In this document: positions 8,604 to 17,434 of the stretch, piece after piece
Layout: the number at the start of each line of letters is the position of its first letter
Position numbering within the stretch: position 1 is the first letter of the stretch
From: Streptomyces tanashiensis
GTDB taxonomy: Bacteria > Actinomycetota > Actinomycetes > Streptomycetales > Streptomycetaceae
Length of the DNA stretch: 64,000 nucleotides
Reading direction: 5' to 3'
Assembly: GCF_014648895.1 (NCBI RefSeq)
Contig: NZ_BMRZ01000011.1
Span: forward strand, 186,001-250,000
Notes under the pieces: model-generated
What the model was told of the DNA's origin: nothing
The model's database searches: none
The model's input: the letters and a program-made list of their open reading frames with translations, nothing else
Position numbers and translations under genes: made by a program

Positions 8604-9986
8604 GTGACTTCCCCCCAACAGACCCCCGAGCCGCACGGACACGCCCACGGGCACGGACACGGTTCCGGGCACGGTTCCGGACCCTCCCACGGGCACGGAG
8701 GCGGGCACGGCCACAGCCACGGTCACGGGCCCGCCGCCCCGGTCTCACGGCATCTGCGCAAGGTCATCGCCGCGGTCCTGATCCCCTTCGCCACCGCCGT
8801 CGTGGTCGGGCTCGTGGTCCTGTGGCCCGGCGGCACCCCGGCGCACGAGCGCACCGGAGTCGGCTTCGACCGGCAGACCGAGCAGGGCGAGGTCGTCTCC
8901 GTCGAGCACGTCGACTGCAAGGACGTGAACGCCGCCCAGGTCCCGCCGACCGGCGACACCTCCACTCCGGAGGGGCGCGAGGCGGTCAACGCCCAGCAGG
9001 GGCAGTGCGGGAAGGCGACGGTCGAGGTCACCAGCGGCCCGGACAAGGGCCGCAGGTTCGTCGAGATCGTGCAGCCGGACGCGCCGCGGCAACTGCACGA
9101 GGGCCAGGGCGTGGTGGTGGCGTACGCCCCCGACGCCCCGCACGACCTGCAGTACTCGGTGACCGATGTGAACCGGAAGGTCCCGCTGGCGGTGCTCGCC
9201 GGGATCTTCGCCGTCGTCGTGGTGCTCGTCGGCCGCATGCGCGGTGTGATGGCGCTCATCGCGCTCGCCGCGAGCTTCCTGGTGCTGACGCTCTTCATCC
9301 TGCCGGCGATCCTGGAGGGGTCGAATCCGCTGGTCGTGGCGGTGGTCGGGTCGAGCGCGATCATGCTGATCGCGCTCTACATGTGTCACGGGCTCTCGGC
9401 CCGCACCTCGGTCGCGGTGCTCGGCACGCTGATCTCGCTGATGCTGATCGGTCTGCTCGGCTCGGTCTTCATCGACTGGGCGTCGCTCTCCGGCAACACC
9501 GACGACAACACCGGCCTGATCCACGGCCTGTACCCGGAGATCGACATGTCGGGCCTGCTCCTGGCCGGGATCATCATCGGATCGCTCGGTGTGCTCGACG
9601 ACGTGACGGTCACCCAGACCTCGGCCGTGTGGGAGCTGCACCAGGCCGATCCGGGCATGGGGCCGCGCCGCCTGTACCGGGCGGCGATCCGGATCGGCCG
9701 CGACCACATCGCCTCGGTCGTGAACACGCTGGTGCTCGCCTACGCGGGTGCCGCCCTGCCGCTGCTGCTGCTGTTCTCCATCGCGCAGAGCAGCATGGGG
9801 ACGGTGGCCAACAGCGAGCTGGTCGCCGAGGAGATCGTCCGGACGCTGGTCGGTTCGATCGGTCTGGTGGCGTCCGTCCCGGTCACCACGGCGCTCGCGG
9901 CCCTGGTCGTCTCCGCCGACCGGCCGTCGCCCGAGGGCGGGAAGCCCGCGGCGGTGCGGGGAGGGCGGCGCCGCCGCGCCAAGTGA
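8604..9986 (+). CDS. YibE/F-family membrane protein with histidine-rich N-terminus
   Basis: A 460-residue polytopic membrane protein. The first ~40 residues are dominated by HGHGHGSGH-type repeats, a likely metal-binding tail. A first membrane helix at about residues 52-72 is followed by a soluble domain of about 130 residues. Six or seven more hydrophobic helices then form the YibE/F domain, with the conserved LGVLDDVTVTQ segment. YibE/F function is unproven; transport has been proposed. The GTG start is chosen for position; an in-frame GTG at 8571 is an alternative. It is divergent from thiC. Confidence 0.85.
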   Translation: MTSPQQTPEPHGHAHGHGHGSGHGSGPSHGHGGGHGHSHGHGPAAPVSRHLRKVIAAVLIPFATAVVVGLVVLWPGGTPAHERTGVGFDRQTEQGEVVSVEHVDCKDVNAAQVPPTGDTSTPEGREAVNAQQGQCGKATVEVTSGPDKGRRFVEIVQPDAPRQLHEGQGVVVAYAPDAPHDLQYSVTDVNRKVPLAVLAGIFAVVVVLVGRMRGVMALIALAASFLVLTLFILPAILEGSNPLVVAVVGSSAIMLIALYMCHGLSARTSVAVLGTLISLMLIGLLGSVFIDWASLSGNTDDNTGLIHGLYPEIDMSGLLLAGIIIGSLGVLDDVTVTQTSAVWELHQADPGMGPRRLYRAAIRIGRDHIASVVNTLVLAYAGAALPLLLLFSIAQSSMGTVANSELVAEEIVRTLVGSIGLVASVPVTTALAALVVSADRPSPEGGKPAAVRGGRRRRAK

Positions 9987-10129
9987 GGCGTGCGTGCCGA
10001 AGGTTCGGGCCGGCCCGGCTCGGGGAGGGTCCGGCTCGAACGGGACAGCCGCTCAGGCGGGGCGTGTTCAGGCTGGTGCGCGTACAGGCGGAGGCCTGCT
10101 CAGGCAGGTGCCCGCTGGGCGGGGCCTGT

Positions 10130-10573
10130 TCAGGCAGGGCCGGCGTTCTCTTCGGCCAGAATCCGGCCCAGTGCGGCCTCCAGGTGATCCTCGAAGTCAC
10201 CGAGTGTCCGTTCCTGACCGAGCGGAACCAGCTTGTCCGTTCGGTCGAGGAAGGCGACCAGAGGCGGCGCGCTGGCCCGGAAGAGCGCGCGATCGCCCCC
10301 CACCTGGAGCCGGATGGAGACGTCCGAGAGCCCCTCCGGCTCCGTGGGAGCGATGTGCACATCCCCGTCCCCACTCGGCCGGTTGATCCCGTCGAGCAGC
10401 AGTTCCCTTCCGAACGCCCAGGTCACAGGCGCGTCTCCGGGAAGGTGGAAGGTCATCCGCACCGCGTAGGGATCCCGGGTCTCATATCGGAGTTCGACCG
10501 GGATCTTGAAGGAGAGCTCCTCGGAGACGAGGAAGCTCATCAGGACCTCGGCCTGAACCGACTCTCGCATCAT
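10130..10573 (-). CDS. ssgA: Sporulation and cell-division protein SsgA
   Basis: A 147-residue member of the SsgA-like protein family found only in sporulating actinomycetes. The core SFLVSEELSF, ELRYETRDPYAVRMTFHLPG, VTWAFGRELLLDG and the C-terminal LVPLGQERTLGDFEDHLE are diagnostic of SsgA itself rather than SsgB-G. In Streptomyces SsgA marks sites of septation and germ-tube or branch emergence. The start is one of two adjacent ATGs; a shorter form starting at the internal MSFLVSEE is also possible. It lies downstream of its activator gene ssgR with an inverted repeat between them. Confidence 0.95.
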   Translation of the reverse strand: MMRESVQAEVLMSFLVSEELSFKIPVELRYETRDPYAVRMTFHLPGDAPVTWAFGRELLLDGINRPSGDGDVHIAPTEPEGLSDVSIRLQVGGDRALFRASAPPLVAFLDRTDKLVPLGQERTLGDFEDHLEAALGRILAEENAGPA

Positions 10574-10593
10574 GTACCCCGCAGTAGATGAAG

Positions 10594-10613
10594 CAGTTGT
10601 GTAAACACAGCTG
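10594..10613. promoter_or_regulatory. Inverted repeat upstream of ssgA, candidate SsgR site
   Basis: CAGTTGTGT and ACACAGCTG form a near-perfect inverted repeat (8 of 9 pairs) around AA, about 20 bp upstream of the ssgA start. SsgR, encoded directly upstream, is known to activate ssgA in S. coelicolor. This is the most symmetrical sequence in the 135-bp gap, so it is a plausible binding site; that is inference. Confidence 0.5.
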
Positions 10614-10708
10614 CTGAAAGCTGTGACCGAAACGGCCAGGAATGATCCCCCGTGGCCCTCTTGACGCAATCGTGCTGTACGCGCTAGCAGATCACAAGGA
10701 GTGATTTT

Positions 10709-11473
10709 TCAGATACTGATAGAGAACGCGAGGGAACTGAAGAGCCTCCCGATCTCCGTGCGTAGCCGCTCGACTGCTGGGAGCAACCGTTCTTCCTGGT
10801 GAAGGGGGAGGGAAATGGCCATCGTGGCCGCCGCGGAGCCCGCGGTGATGGGGATCGCGGCACAGACCGTGCCGAGTGCATATTCCTGACGCTCCACCAC
10901 GGGTTCCATTCGCCCCAAACTGCCCAAACGCTCCAAAAAGGCGCGCTGGTTACGCACCGTGTACGGAGTGATGGCTTCCACCGGGTGGCGGTCGAGGTGG
11001 TCTTGACGAGATTTCAGATCGAGTTGACTCAGCAGGCACTGCCCGATCGCGTGCGCGTGCGCGGTCTCGCGGAAATCGGCCCATTCCTCCACTGCGGGGG
11101 CGGAAGGGGTGTCGGCGACCGCGACGAGTTCGATCTCCCCCTCGCGGTAGAGGGCGAAGTAAATGGGTACACCGATCTCGTCCCGCCAGTGGGCGAGGGA
11201 GTCTTCGATCTTGATGCGACGATTCTGCACGTCTCCGCCGCCGGCCAGTCGGACGGCGGCGTCGCCCAGGACGAACACACCCTTGTCGCGGACCAGATAG
11301 CCCTCGTGCGTCAGGGTGCGGAGCAGGTGGTACGTGGTGGGCAGCGGAAGGCCCGTCTCACGGGCGAGCTGTTTGGCCGGAGCGCCCTCCGCATGGGAGG
11401 CCACGGCCTCCAGGAGTCTCAGCGCTCGCTGCACCGAGCCGATCAGGGTAGGCGCAGCCGTCTGCGTAGCCAT
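10709..11473 (-). CDS. ssgR: IclR-family regulator SsgR
   Basis: A 254-residue IclR-type regulator. The N-terminal winged helix-turn-helix spans about residues 10-70 (SVQRALRLLEAVASHAEGAPAK, then ETGLPLPTTYHLLRTL), and the C-terminal ligand-binding domain includes FRETAHAHAIGQCLLSQL. Its adjacency to ssgA identifies it as SsgR, the activator of ssgA at the onset of sporulation. The ATG at 11473 is preferred over a TTG two codons upstream; GGGGGTGA precedes it. It reads in the same direction as ssgA. Confidence 0.92.
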   Translation of the reverse strand: MATQTAAPTLIGSVQRALRLLEAVASHAEGAPAKQLARETGLPLPTTYHLLRTLTHEGYLVRDKGVFVLGDAAVRLAGGGDVQNRRIKIEDSLAHWRDEIGVPIYFALYREGEIELVAVADTPSAPAVEEWADFRETAHAHAIGQCLLSQLDLKSRQDHLDRHPVEAITPYTVRNQRAFLERLGSLGRMEPVVERQEYALGTVCAAIPITAGSAAATMAISLPLHQEERLLPAVERLRTEIGRLFSSLAFSISI

Positions 11474-11716
11474 GGCCAAAGGTCACCCCCAGGCGTGACG
11501 ACGGGTGCATCGCACCCGCCCGCGGGGGCCGCCCCCGCGCGCCCGCCGGGCCTGGGAAACCGCTGGTCAGCACGGAGGTCTACGCCTGTAGTCCCCAACA
11601 CGGCGGAGAGATTCCACTCTAGTGGCAGCCCCAGGGCCCATACCCTGATTCGACCAGCGCGTTCCCCCGCCCGGGCTAATGCCCACCATCGGCTTCATAC
11701 CGATGAGTAGCTTGTG

Positions 11717-11935
11717 CTACCAGTCCTCGCGCGACTTGCCGGAGGAGCTGAACTTCCGGACGACGTAGATCAGTCCGGCGACGAGGGCCGCGAAGAGCAG
11801 CACCTTGAAGAGCAGACCGACCACGAAGGCCAGGACGCTGGTGATCAGCCCGCCGAAGACGATCAGGGCGAGGGCGGGTATGGCGACCCACTTCACCCAC
11901 CAGGGCATCCCCGCGAGAATCTCCTGTACGGCCAT
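11717..11935 (-). CDS. DUF5326-type small membrane protein
   Basis: A 72-residue protein with two hydrophobic helices (about residues 12-34 and 38-58) separated by a short turn, then a basic tail ending KSREDW. It matches the small actinobacterial DUF5326 family; its function is unknown. The ATG at 11935 is preferred over an upstream start because GAGGTAGGGA lies just before it and the extension is not conserved-looking. Confidence 0.75.
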   Translation of the reverse strand: MAVQEILAGMPWWVKWVAIPALALIVFGGLITSVLAFVVGLLFKVLLFAALVAGLIYVVRKFSSSGKSREDW

Positions 11936-12079
11936 CGTCCCTACCTCGCTCTCGAAGAACCGCCCGGCACGCTGTGCGCCGAACACCCTCAAGGCTAGGG
12001 GCGGGAGGAAGCCCGTGGGGGTCCCGCGGCCCCCGCTCTCCCCTGATCCACCCCCTAGGGGCTCGGGGTCCTCCGACCC

Positions 12080-12397
12080 TCAGCCCTCCGGGGGCGAGAA
12101 GACCACCATGACCCGCAGGTCCTCGCTGATGTGGTGGAACCTGTGCTCCACCCCGGCCGGCACATAGACCACGCTGCCCCGCGCCACCTGGGTCGTCTCC
12201 GTCCCGACCGTGATCGCCGCCCGGCCGCTGACCACGAAGTACACCTCGTCCTGGCCGTGCGGCCGCTGAGGGTCGAGCTCTCCGGCGTCCAGCGCGTACA
12301 GGCCCACCGACATGTTCCGCTCCCGCAGGAACTGGAGGTACGCACCCTTGTTCGCGGCGCGCTCCGCCTCCAGTTCGTCCAGCCGGAATGCCTTCAT
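12080..12397 (-). CDS. Cupin-domain protein
   Basis: A 105-residue single-domain cupin. Motif 1 is visible as GQDEVYFVVSGRAAITVG after RPHG, with the metal-ligand pattern HG-x-DE-x-Y. Motif 2 is GSVVYVPAGVEHRFHHI. The metal-binding histidines and glutamate appear intact, so it probably binds a metal ion; the reaction is unknown. It is transcribed away from the holin-like gene, with 50 bp between the start codons. Confidence 0.85.
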   Translation of the reverse strand: MKAFRLDELEAERAANKGAYLQFLRERNMSVGLYALDAGELDPQRPHGQDEVYFVVSGRAAITVGTETTQVARGSVVYVPAGVEHRFHHISEDLRVMVVFSPPEG

Positions 12398-12447
12398 CGC
12401 CTGCTCGCCCCTGCCTGTGCCCGATCACGTCTGCCACGATCAGACAC

Positions 12448-12825
12448 ATGAAGAATTTCGTAGTCAAGACGCTCGCGAACGCGGGCGCCCTGGGAGTCGC
12501 CATCTGGCTGCTCCAGGACATCACCCTCACCGGTGAGAGCACCGGCAAGAAGGCCCTGACCCTCATTCTCGTCGCCCTTGTCTTCGGACTGGTGAACGTC
12601 CTGGTCAAGCCGATCGTCAAACTGCTGACGCTTCCGCTCTTCATCCTGACGCTCGGCCTGATCACCCTGGTGGTCAACGCCCTGATGCTGCTCCTCACGT
12701 CCTGGCTGGCCGATCTGTTCAACCTCAGCTTCCATGTGGAGGGCTTCTGGACCGCCGTTCTGGGCGGCCTGATCATCTCCGTCGTCTCGTGGGCGCTGAA
12801 CGTCGTGCTCCCCGACGGCGACTGA
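12448..12825 (+). CDS. Phage holin family IV (PF04020-like) membrane protein
   Basis: A 125-residue protein of four hydrophobic segments: residues about 8-24, 34-52, 57-85 and 100-118. The N-terminal NAGALGVAIWLLQDI and the central FGLVNVLVKPIVKLLTLPL pattern match the phage_holin_4_2/YvlD family of small bacterial membrane proteins, which despite the name are usually chromosomal and not lytic. It lies 9 bp upstream of ptpA and is probably co-transcribed with it. Confidence 0.85.
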   Translation: MKNFVVKTLANAGALGVAIWLLQDITLTGESTGKKALTLILVALVFGLVNVLVKPIVKLLTLPLFILTLGLITLVVNALMLLLTSWLADLFNLSFHVEGFWTAVLGGLIISVVSWALNVVLPDGD

Positions 12826-12834
12826 GGGGCGACC

Positions 12835-13326
12835 ATGGCCTACCGCGTCTGCTTCGTCTGCACGGGCAACATCTGCCGCTCGCCGATGGCCGAGCACGTC
12901 TTCCGCCGCCGGGTGGAGGAGGCCGGCCTCGACGGTCTGGTGGTGGTCGACAGCGCCGGCACCGGAGGCTGGCACGAGGGCGACGGCGCCGATCCGCGCA
13001 CGGTCTCCGTGCTCGACGAGAACGGATACACCTCCGAGCACACCGCCCGGCGGTTCCGGTCCTCGTGGTTCCCCGCCCTCGACCTGGTGATCGCCCTGGA
13101 CGAGGGGCATCTGCGGGAGCTCCGGGAGCTCGCCCGCACCCCCGACGAGGCGGCGAGAATACGACTCCTGCGCTCCTACGATCCGGCCGCCGGGGCCGGG
13201 CTCGACGTCCCCGACCCCTACTACGGGGGCCGCGAGGAGTTCGAGGAGTGCCTGGAGATGGTGGAGGCCGCGAGCGAGGGACTGCTCGCGGCCGTACGTG
13301 CGGAACTGGAGGACAGGACACCGTGA
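12835..13326 (+). CDS. ptpA: Low-molecular-weight protein-tyrosine phosphatase
   Basis: A 163-residue cytoplasmic phosphatase. The P-loop CTGNICRSP starts at residue 9 and holds the nucleophilic cysteine and arginine, and the DPYYGG segment late in the protein holds the general-acid aspartate. In S. coelicolor the orthologous PtpA influences antibiotic production. The last codon overlaps the GTG of the next gene (GTGA), so the two are translationally coupled. Confidence 0.95.
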   Translation: MAYRVCFVCTGNICRSPMAEHVFRRRVEEAGLDGLVVVDSAGTGGWHEGDGADPRTVSVLDENGYTSEHTARRFRSSWFPALDLVIALDEGHLRELRELARTPDEAARIRLLRSYDPAAGAGLDVPDPYYGGREEFEECLEMVEAASEGLLAAVRAELEDRTP

Positions 13327-14462
13327 CGGACGACCGACTCGGCGACGGCACACGGGCGGTACGGGCGGGGCTGCCCGAGCCCGTGAAGTACGAACCGACC
13401 CTGCCGGGGCCGGTCTTCGCGGCCCACTTCCACCTGCCGGGCGAGCCGACCGGCCCGTACACCTACGGCCGCGACGAGAACCCCACCTGGACCCATCTGG
13501 AGCGGGCGATCGGCGAGCTGGAGGCGCCGGGGGAGGAGAACGTGGAGACCCTGGTCTTCGCGTCCGGCATGGCCGCGATCTCCGCCGTCCTCCTCTCCCA
13601 GCTCAAGACCGGCGACGCGGTGGTGCTGCCGTCCGACGGCTACCAGGCCCTGCCCCTGCTGCACGAGCAGCTGCGGGCGTACGGCGTCGAGGTCCGCACC
13701 GCGCCGACCGGCGGCGACGCCCAGCTCTCCGTACTCGACGGGGCCAGGCTGCTGTGGATCGAGACCCCGTCCAACCCCGGTCTCGACGTCTGCGACATCC
13801 GCCGTCTGGTGCGGGAGGCGCACGCGGCCGGGGCGCTCGTCGCCGTCGACAACACCCTCGCCACCCCGCTCGGCCAGCGCCCGCTCGCCCTGGGCGCGGA
13901 CTTCTCCGTCGCCAGCGACACCAAGGGCATGACCGGGCACGGTGACATCCTGCTCGGCCATGTGAGCTGCCGGGATCCCCGACTTGCGGCGGAGGTACGG
14001 CGCTGGCGCAAGATCGTCGGCGCGATCCCCGGTCCCATGGAGGCCTGGCTCGCCCACCGCTCGCTCGCCACGCTCCAGCTGCGGATCGACCGGCAGTGCT
14101 CCACCGCGCTCACGCTGGCGAAGACGCTGGCCGAGCGCGCGGACGTGACCGGGCTGCGCTACCCCGGGCTGCCCGACGACCCCTCGCACGCGGTGGCCTC
14201 CCGGCAGATGCGGCGTTTCGGCCCGGTGGTCTCCTTCGAACTGGCGGACCGGAAGCGGGCCGAGCGGTTCCTGGAGGAGCTGCGGCTCGTCGACGACGCC
14301 ACCAGTTTCGGCGGTGTGCGCTCCACGGCGGAACGGCGCGGGCGCTGGGGCGGGGACGCGGTCGCGGAGGGCTTCATCCGCTTCTCGGTCGGGGCCGAGG
14401 ACCCGGAGGACCTGATCGCCGATGTGCTGCGCGCCCTCGACGAGGCCGGGAGCGCGAGCTGA
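13323..14462 (+). CDS. Cystathionine gamma-synthase/lyase-type PLP enzyme
   Basis: A 379-residue member of the Cys/Met metabolism PLP family. YTYGRDENPTWTHLE is the family's PLP-phosphate contact region, ASGMAAISA the cofactor loop, and SDTKGMTGHGDILLGHV contains the Schiff-base lysine. It could catalyse gamma-elimination or gamma-replacement of cystathionine or related thioethers; the exact substrate is open. It overlaps ptpA by four bases (GTGA), which also sets the GTG start. Confidence 0.88.
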   Translation: MTDDRLGDGTRAVRAGLPEPVKYEPTLPGPVFAAHFHLPGEPTGPYTYGRDENPTWTHLERAIGELEAPGEENVETLVFASGMAAISAVLLSQLKTGDAVVLPSDGYQALPLLHEQLRAYGVEVRTAPTGGDAQLSVLDGARLLWIETPSNPGLDVCDIRRLVREAHAAGALVAVDNTLATPLGQRPLALGADFSVASDTKGMTGHGDILLGHVSCRDPRLAAEVRRWRKIVGAIPGPMEAWLAHRSLATLQLRIDRQCSTALTLAKTLAERADVTGLRYPGLPDDPSHAVASRQMRRFGPVVSFELADRKRAERFLEELRLVDDATSFGGVRSTAERRGRWGGDAVAEGFIRFSVGAEDPEDLIADVLRALDEAGSAS

Positions 14463-14691
14463 CCAGGGGCTGAGCGCACGGACCGAGGGCGCTCCGAGCC
14501 TCCCCCCTCGTGGCTCGGAACGACCTCGGTTCCACGCGCGGAGACCGCCTGCACAAGGCTAGTTGACTGTGCGTCAGTGTCCAATCACGGTAGCGACAGC
14601 GACCTATCGACTTATTTATAGTTGGACGGTCCTGAGGCGCAGTCAGCCGACCGCCTGAGTCGAACGGCCGCACGGCCGGGAGGGGGCGGAC

Positions 14692-15588
14692 ATGGATCTG
14701 GCCCTGCTGCGCACGTTCGTCACGGTGCACCGGGCCGGCTCCTTCACCCGCGCCGCCGCACTCCTGGGCCTCTCCCAGCCCGCCGTCACCAGCCAGATCC
14801 GGACGCTGGAGCGCCAGCTGGGGCGGCCGCTCTTCCTCAGACAGGCGCGCGGAGTCACCGCGACCACCATCGGCGACGAACTCGCGCACCGCGCGGCGCC
14901 CCATCTGGACGCCCTGGTGGAGATCGCCGAGACCGGCCTCGACGAGCAGAGCGGCGTCCGCACCCTCCATCTCGCCGGGCCCCCGGAGTTCACCGCGCTC
15001 CGGGCGCTGCCCGCCCTCACCCCTCTGGTCGGCCAGGGGCTCGCCGTGCGGGCCTCCTTCCTCGGCGACACGGACGAGATCCTCGACGGGCTCGCCGCGG
15101 GCCATCACGATCTGGCCATCTCCACCGCCCGCCCACGCGGCGGTCTGCTGGTCTCCACTCCGCTCTGCGACGAGGAGCACGTCCTCGTCGCGGCCCCACG
15201 CTGGGCCGCCCGGCTCTCCCCCGAGGTGCTCATGGGCGAGGGCGCGGTGCTCCTGGAACAGCTGCCGGTCGTCGAGGTGCACGAGTCGCTGCCCTTCGTC
15301 TCCCGCTACTGGGCGAGCGTCTTCGAGACCAAACCGGCGGCCGCCGCGACCGTCATCGCCCCCGACCTGCGGGCCGTGCGGGATTCCGCCGCCTCCGGCG
15401 CGGGGCTCGCCGTCCTGCCGCGCTATCTGTGCGAGGAGGCCCTGCGGCAGGGCCGGCTCGTGGCACTGCTCGAACCCCCGGTCCCTCCGCTCCGGACCTA
15501 CTTCCTCGTCGCGCGTACGGGGACGCTCGCGCTGTCCCCCCTCGCGCGGGCCCACGAGGAGCTGCTGCGGGCGGCCGGGGCCTGGTGA
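14692..15588 (+). CDS. LysR-family transcriptional regulator
   Basis: A 298-residue LysR-type regulator. The winged helix-turn-helix is at residues 1-60 (LALLRTFVTVHRAGSFTRAAALLGLSQPAVTSQI), followed by a linker helix and a two-lobed effector-binding domain. No divergent partner gene is present, so its target is unknown. An AT-rich stretch at about 14605-14625, with CTAT and ATAG arms 10 bp apart, could include its own promoter. Confidence 0.9.
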   Translation: MDLALLRTFVTVHRAGSFTRAAALLGLSQPAVTSQIRTLERQLGRPLFLRQARGVTATTIGDELAHRAAPHLDALVEIAETGLDEQSGVRTLHLAGPPEFTALRALPALTPLVGQGLAVRASFLGDTDEILDGLAAGHHDLAISTARPRGGLLVSTPLCDEEHVLVAAPRWAARLSPEVLMGEGAVLLEQLPVVEVHESLPFVSRYWASVFETKPAAAATVIAPDLRAVRDSAASGAGLAVLPRYLCEEALRQGRLVALLEPPVPPLRTYFLVARTGTLALSPLARAHEELLRAAGAW

Positions 15589-15623
15589 GTTTCAGGACAC
15601 CTCGGACGGGCCATTTTCTTCCC

Positions 15624-16103
15624 ATGACCGAACGGCCCGTGATCAAGCGCACCGCACGCGCCATCCTGCTCGACGGGGACGACCTGATCCTCATCAAGCG
15701 GACCAAGCCCGGGATGGATCCCTACTGGCTCACGCCCGGCGGCGGCGTGGAGCCCACCGACGCCACCGTCGTCGAGGCCCTGCACCGCGAGGTGCTCGAA
15801 GAGCTCGGCGCCAAGATCACCGATGTGGTGCCCTGCTTCGTCGACACCGTGGAGCACATCGTCGACGGCGGGGTCTCCGGGGTGAAGGTCCAGCACTTCT
15901 TCGTGTGCCGGCTCGGCTCCATGGACACCTCGCTGCGGCACGGTCCCGAGATGGAGGAACCCGTCGGCGAGTACGAGATCGTCCGGGTGCCCTTCAGCCG
16001 GGTCGGCATCGCCGCCGTGCACCTCGTCCCGCTCTCCCTGCGCCACTACCTCGACGGCAACATCGAGGGCGTCCGCGCGATGCACGCCCCCGACCTGGGC
16101 TAG
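15624..16103 (+). CDS. NUDIX hydrolase
   Basis: A 159-residue hydrolase with the Nudix box starting GGGVEPTDATVVEALHREVLE and containing the REVLEEL metal-binding core. Hydrolysis of a nucleoside diphosphate derivative is expected; the substrate is unknown. It begins 35 bp after the LysR gene and may share its transcript. Confidence 0.88.
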   Translation: MTERPVIKRTARAILLDGDDLILIKRTKPGMDPYWLTPGGGVEPTDATVVEALHREVLEELGAKITDVVPCFVDTVEHIVDGGVSGVKVQHFFVCRLGSMDTSLRHGPEMEEPVGEYEIVRVPFSRVGIAAVHLVPLSLRHYLDGNIEGVRAMHAPDLG

Positions 16104-16135
16104 GGCCCATCCGACCCTGATCCACCGGACAGGCC

Positions 16136-17329
16136 CTAGCCGGCCGTCGCGGGGGCGAGCTCCGCCAGGAAGTCGTGGCGGATACGGTCCGAGGGGACCC
16201 CCGCTCCCCGCAGTGCGTCGACTCCTCGGCGGACCATGTCGAGCGGGCCCGAGAGGTACGCGTCGCGTTCGTTCCACGGGCCGTAGCGGCAGACCGCTTC
16301 CGGCAGCCTCCCCTGCTCCTCGGTGACCGCGTGGACCGAGAGCCACGGGAAGGTCTTCTGGAGCCGCAGCATGGTGTCGATGTCGTAGAGGTCGTGGCCG
16401 CTGCGCGCCCCGTAGAAGACGTCGACCGGGCGCCGGTCCCCGTGTTCGGCGACGTCCTCGACCAGCGCCTTGATCGGCGCTATGCCGGTGCCGCCGCCCA
16501 TGCAGAGCAGGCCGGTGTCCGTGGAGTGGTCGACCGTCATGGAGCCGGCCGGCGGACCGAGCCGCAGCAGGTCTCCGGGGCGCGCCCGGTGGACCAGCGC
16601 GTTGGACACCCAGCCGGCCGGGACGGCCTTGACGTGGAGGGACAGCAGCCCGTCCGGCCGGGGCGCGGCGGCGAAGGAGTAGTGGCGCCATATCCGGGGC
16701 CACCACGGGGTCTCCAGCGTCGTGTACTGCCCGGCGAGGAAGGGGTACGGCCGGTCGGGCCTGAGCGTGACGACGGCGATGTCCGGGGTGCGCAGGTCGT
16801 GGGAGACCACCTCCGCCTGCCACCAGGCGGGCGCGGTCCGCTCGTTCTCCGCGGCCGCGTCGATCATGATCTGGGAGATCGTCGTGTACGTCCGGACCCA
16901 GGCCGCCTCGGTCTCCTCGTCCCAGCTCTTCTCCGCGTACCGCACGAGAGCACCGATGAGGGCCTCGCCGACGGCCGGATACTGGGTCGCCTGGGTGCCG
17001 TACTTCCGGTGGCCCCTGCCGAGGTTCTCCAGGTACGCGGTGAGGACCGGGGCGTCGTCCATGTGCTCGGCCGCCGTCAGGAGGGCTTTCAGCAGCCGGT
17101 CCCGCTGGGTGTCCATGGCCGCGGGGAACATCTCGCGCAGCTCGGGGTGCCGGATGAAGAGCAGGGCGTAGAAGTACGAGGTCACCCGGTCGGCGACCGG
17201 TGCGATCTCCGCCAGGGTACGACGGACGAGCACGGCATCGGCGGAAGGTTCTCCGGGTATTCGGGGTTCCTTCCCGTCCGCGGCCGGGAGCCCCCGCTCT
17301 TCCGTGGTGGTGGTCGGAGCATCCATCAT
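16136..17329 (-). CDS. Flavohaemoprotein-type globin-reductase (nitric oxide dioxygenase-like)
   Basis: A 397-residue fusion. Residues about 28-165 are a globin domain with the proximal-histidine region LGRGHRKYG and a B-helix tyrosine in SYFYALLF. Residues about 170-390 are a ferredoxin reductase-like module with the FAD motif RHYSF and the NAD(P) motif GGGTGIAPIKAL. This is the arrangement of Hmp, which oxidises nitric oxide to nitrate. The N-terminal 30 residues are an extra disordered leader. It stands alone and no NsrR-type site was recognised. Confidence 0.9.
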   Translation of the reverse strand: MMDAPTTTTEERGLPAADGKEPRIPGEPSADAVLVRRTLAEIAPVADRVTSYFYALLFIRHPELREMFPAAMDTQRDRLLKALLTAAEHMDDAPVLTAYLENLGRGHRKYGTQATQYPAVGEALIGALVRYAEKSWDEETEAAWVRTYTTISQIMIDAAAENERTAPAWWQAEVVSHDLRTPDIAVVTLRPDRPYPFLAGQYTTLETPWWPRIWRHYSFAAAPRPDGLLSLHVKAVPAGWVSNALVHRARPGDLLRLGPPAGSMTVDHSTDTGLLCMGGGTGIAPIKALVEDVAEHGDRRPVDVFYGARSGHDLYDIDTMLRLQKTFPWLSVHAVTEEQGRLPEAVCRYGPWNERDAYLSGPLDMVRRGVDALRGAGVPSDRIRHDFLAELAPATAG

Positions 17330-17434
17330 GTGCCTCGCCTTGCGCTGGCCGGCTTCCGTGGTCGCAGCATGGCGCTTCCGGCCCGCGCTAGGGACAGAAA
17401 GTGGCGTTCTCGGGCCATAGGCCCGGTTTTCTGG

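Noticed and set aside
9987..10129. CAGGC-rich stretch after the YibE/F gene
   Set aside because: Several irregular CAGGC copies occur, but spacing is uneven and no hairpin or gene is supported.
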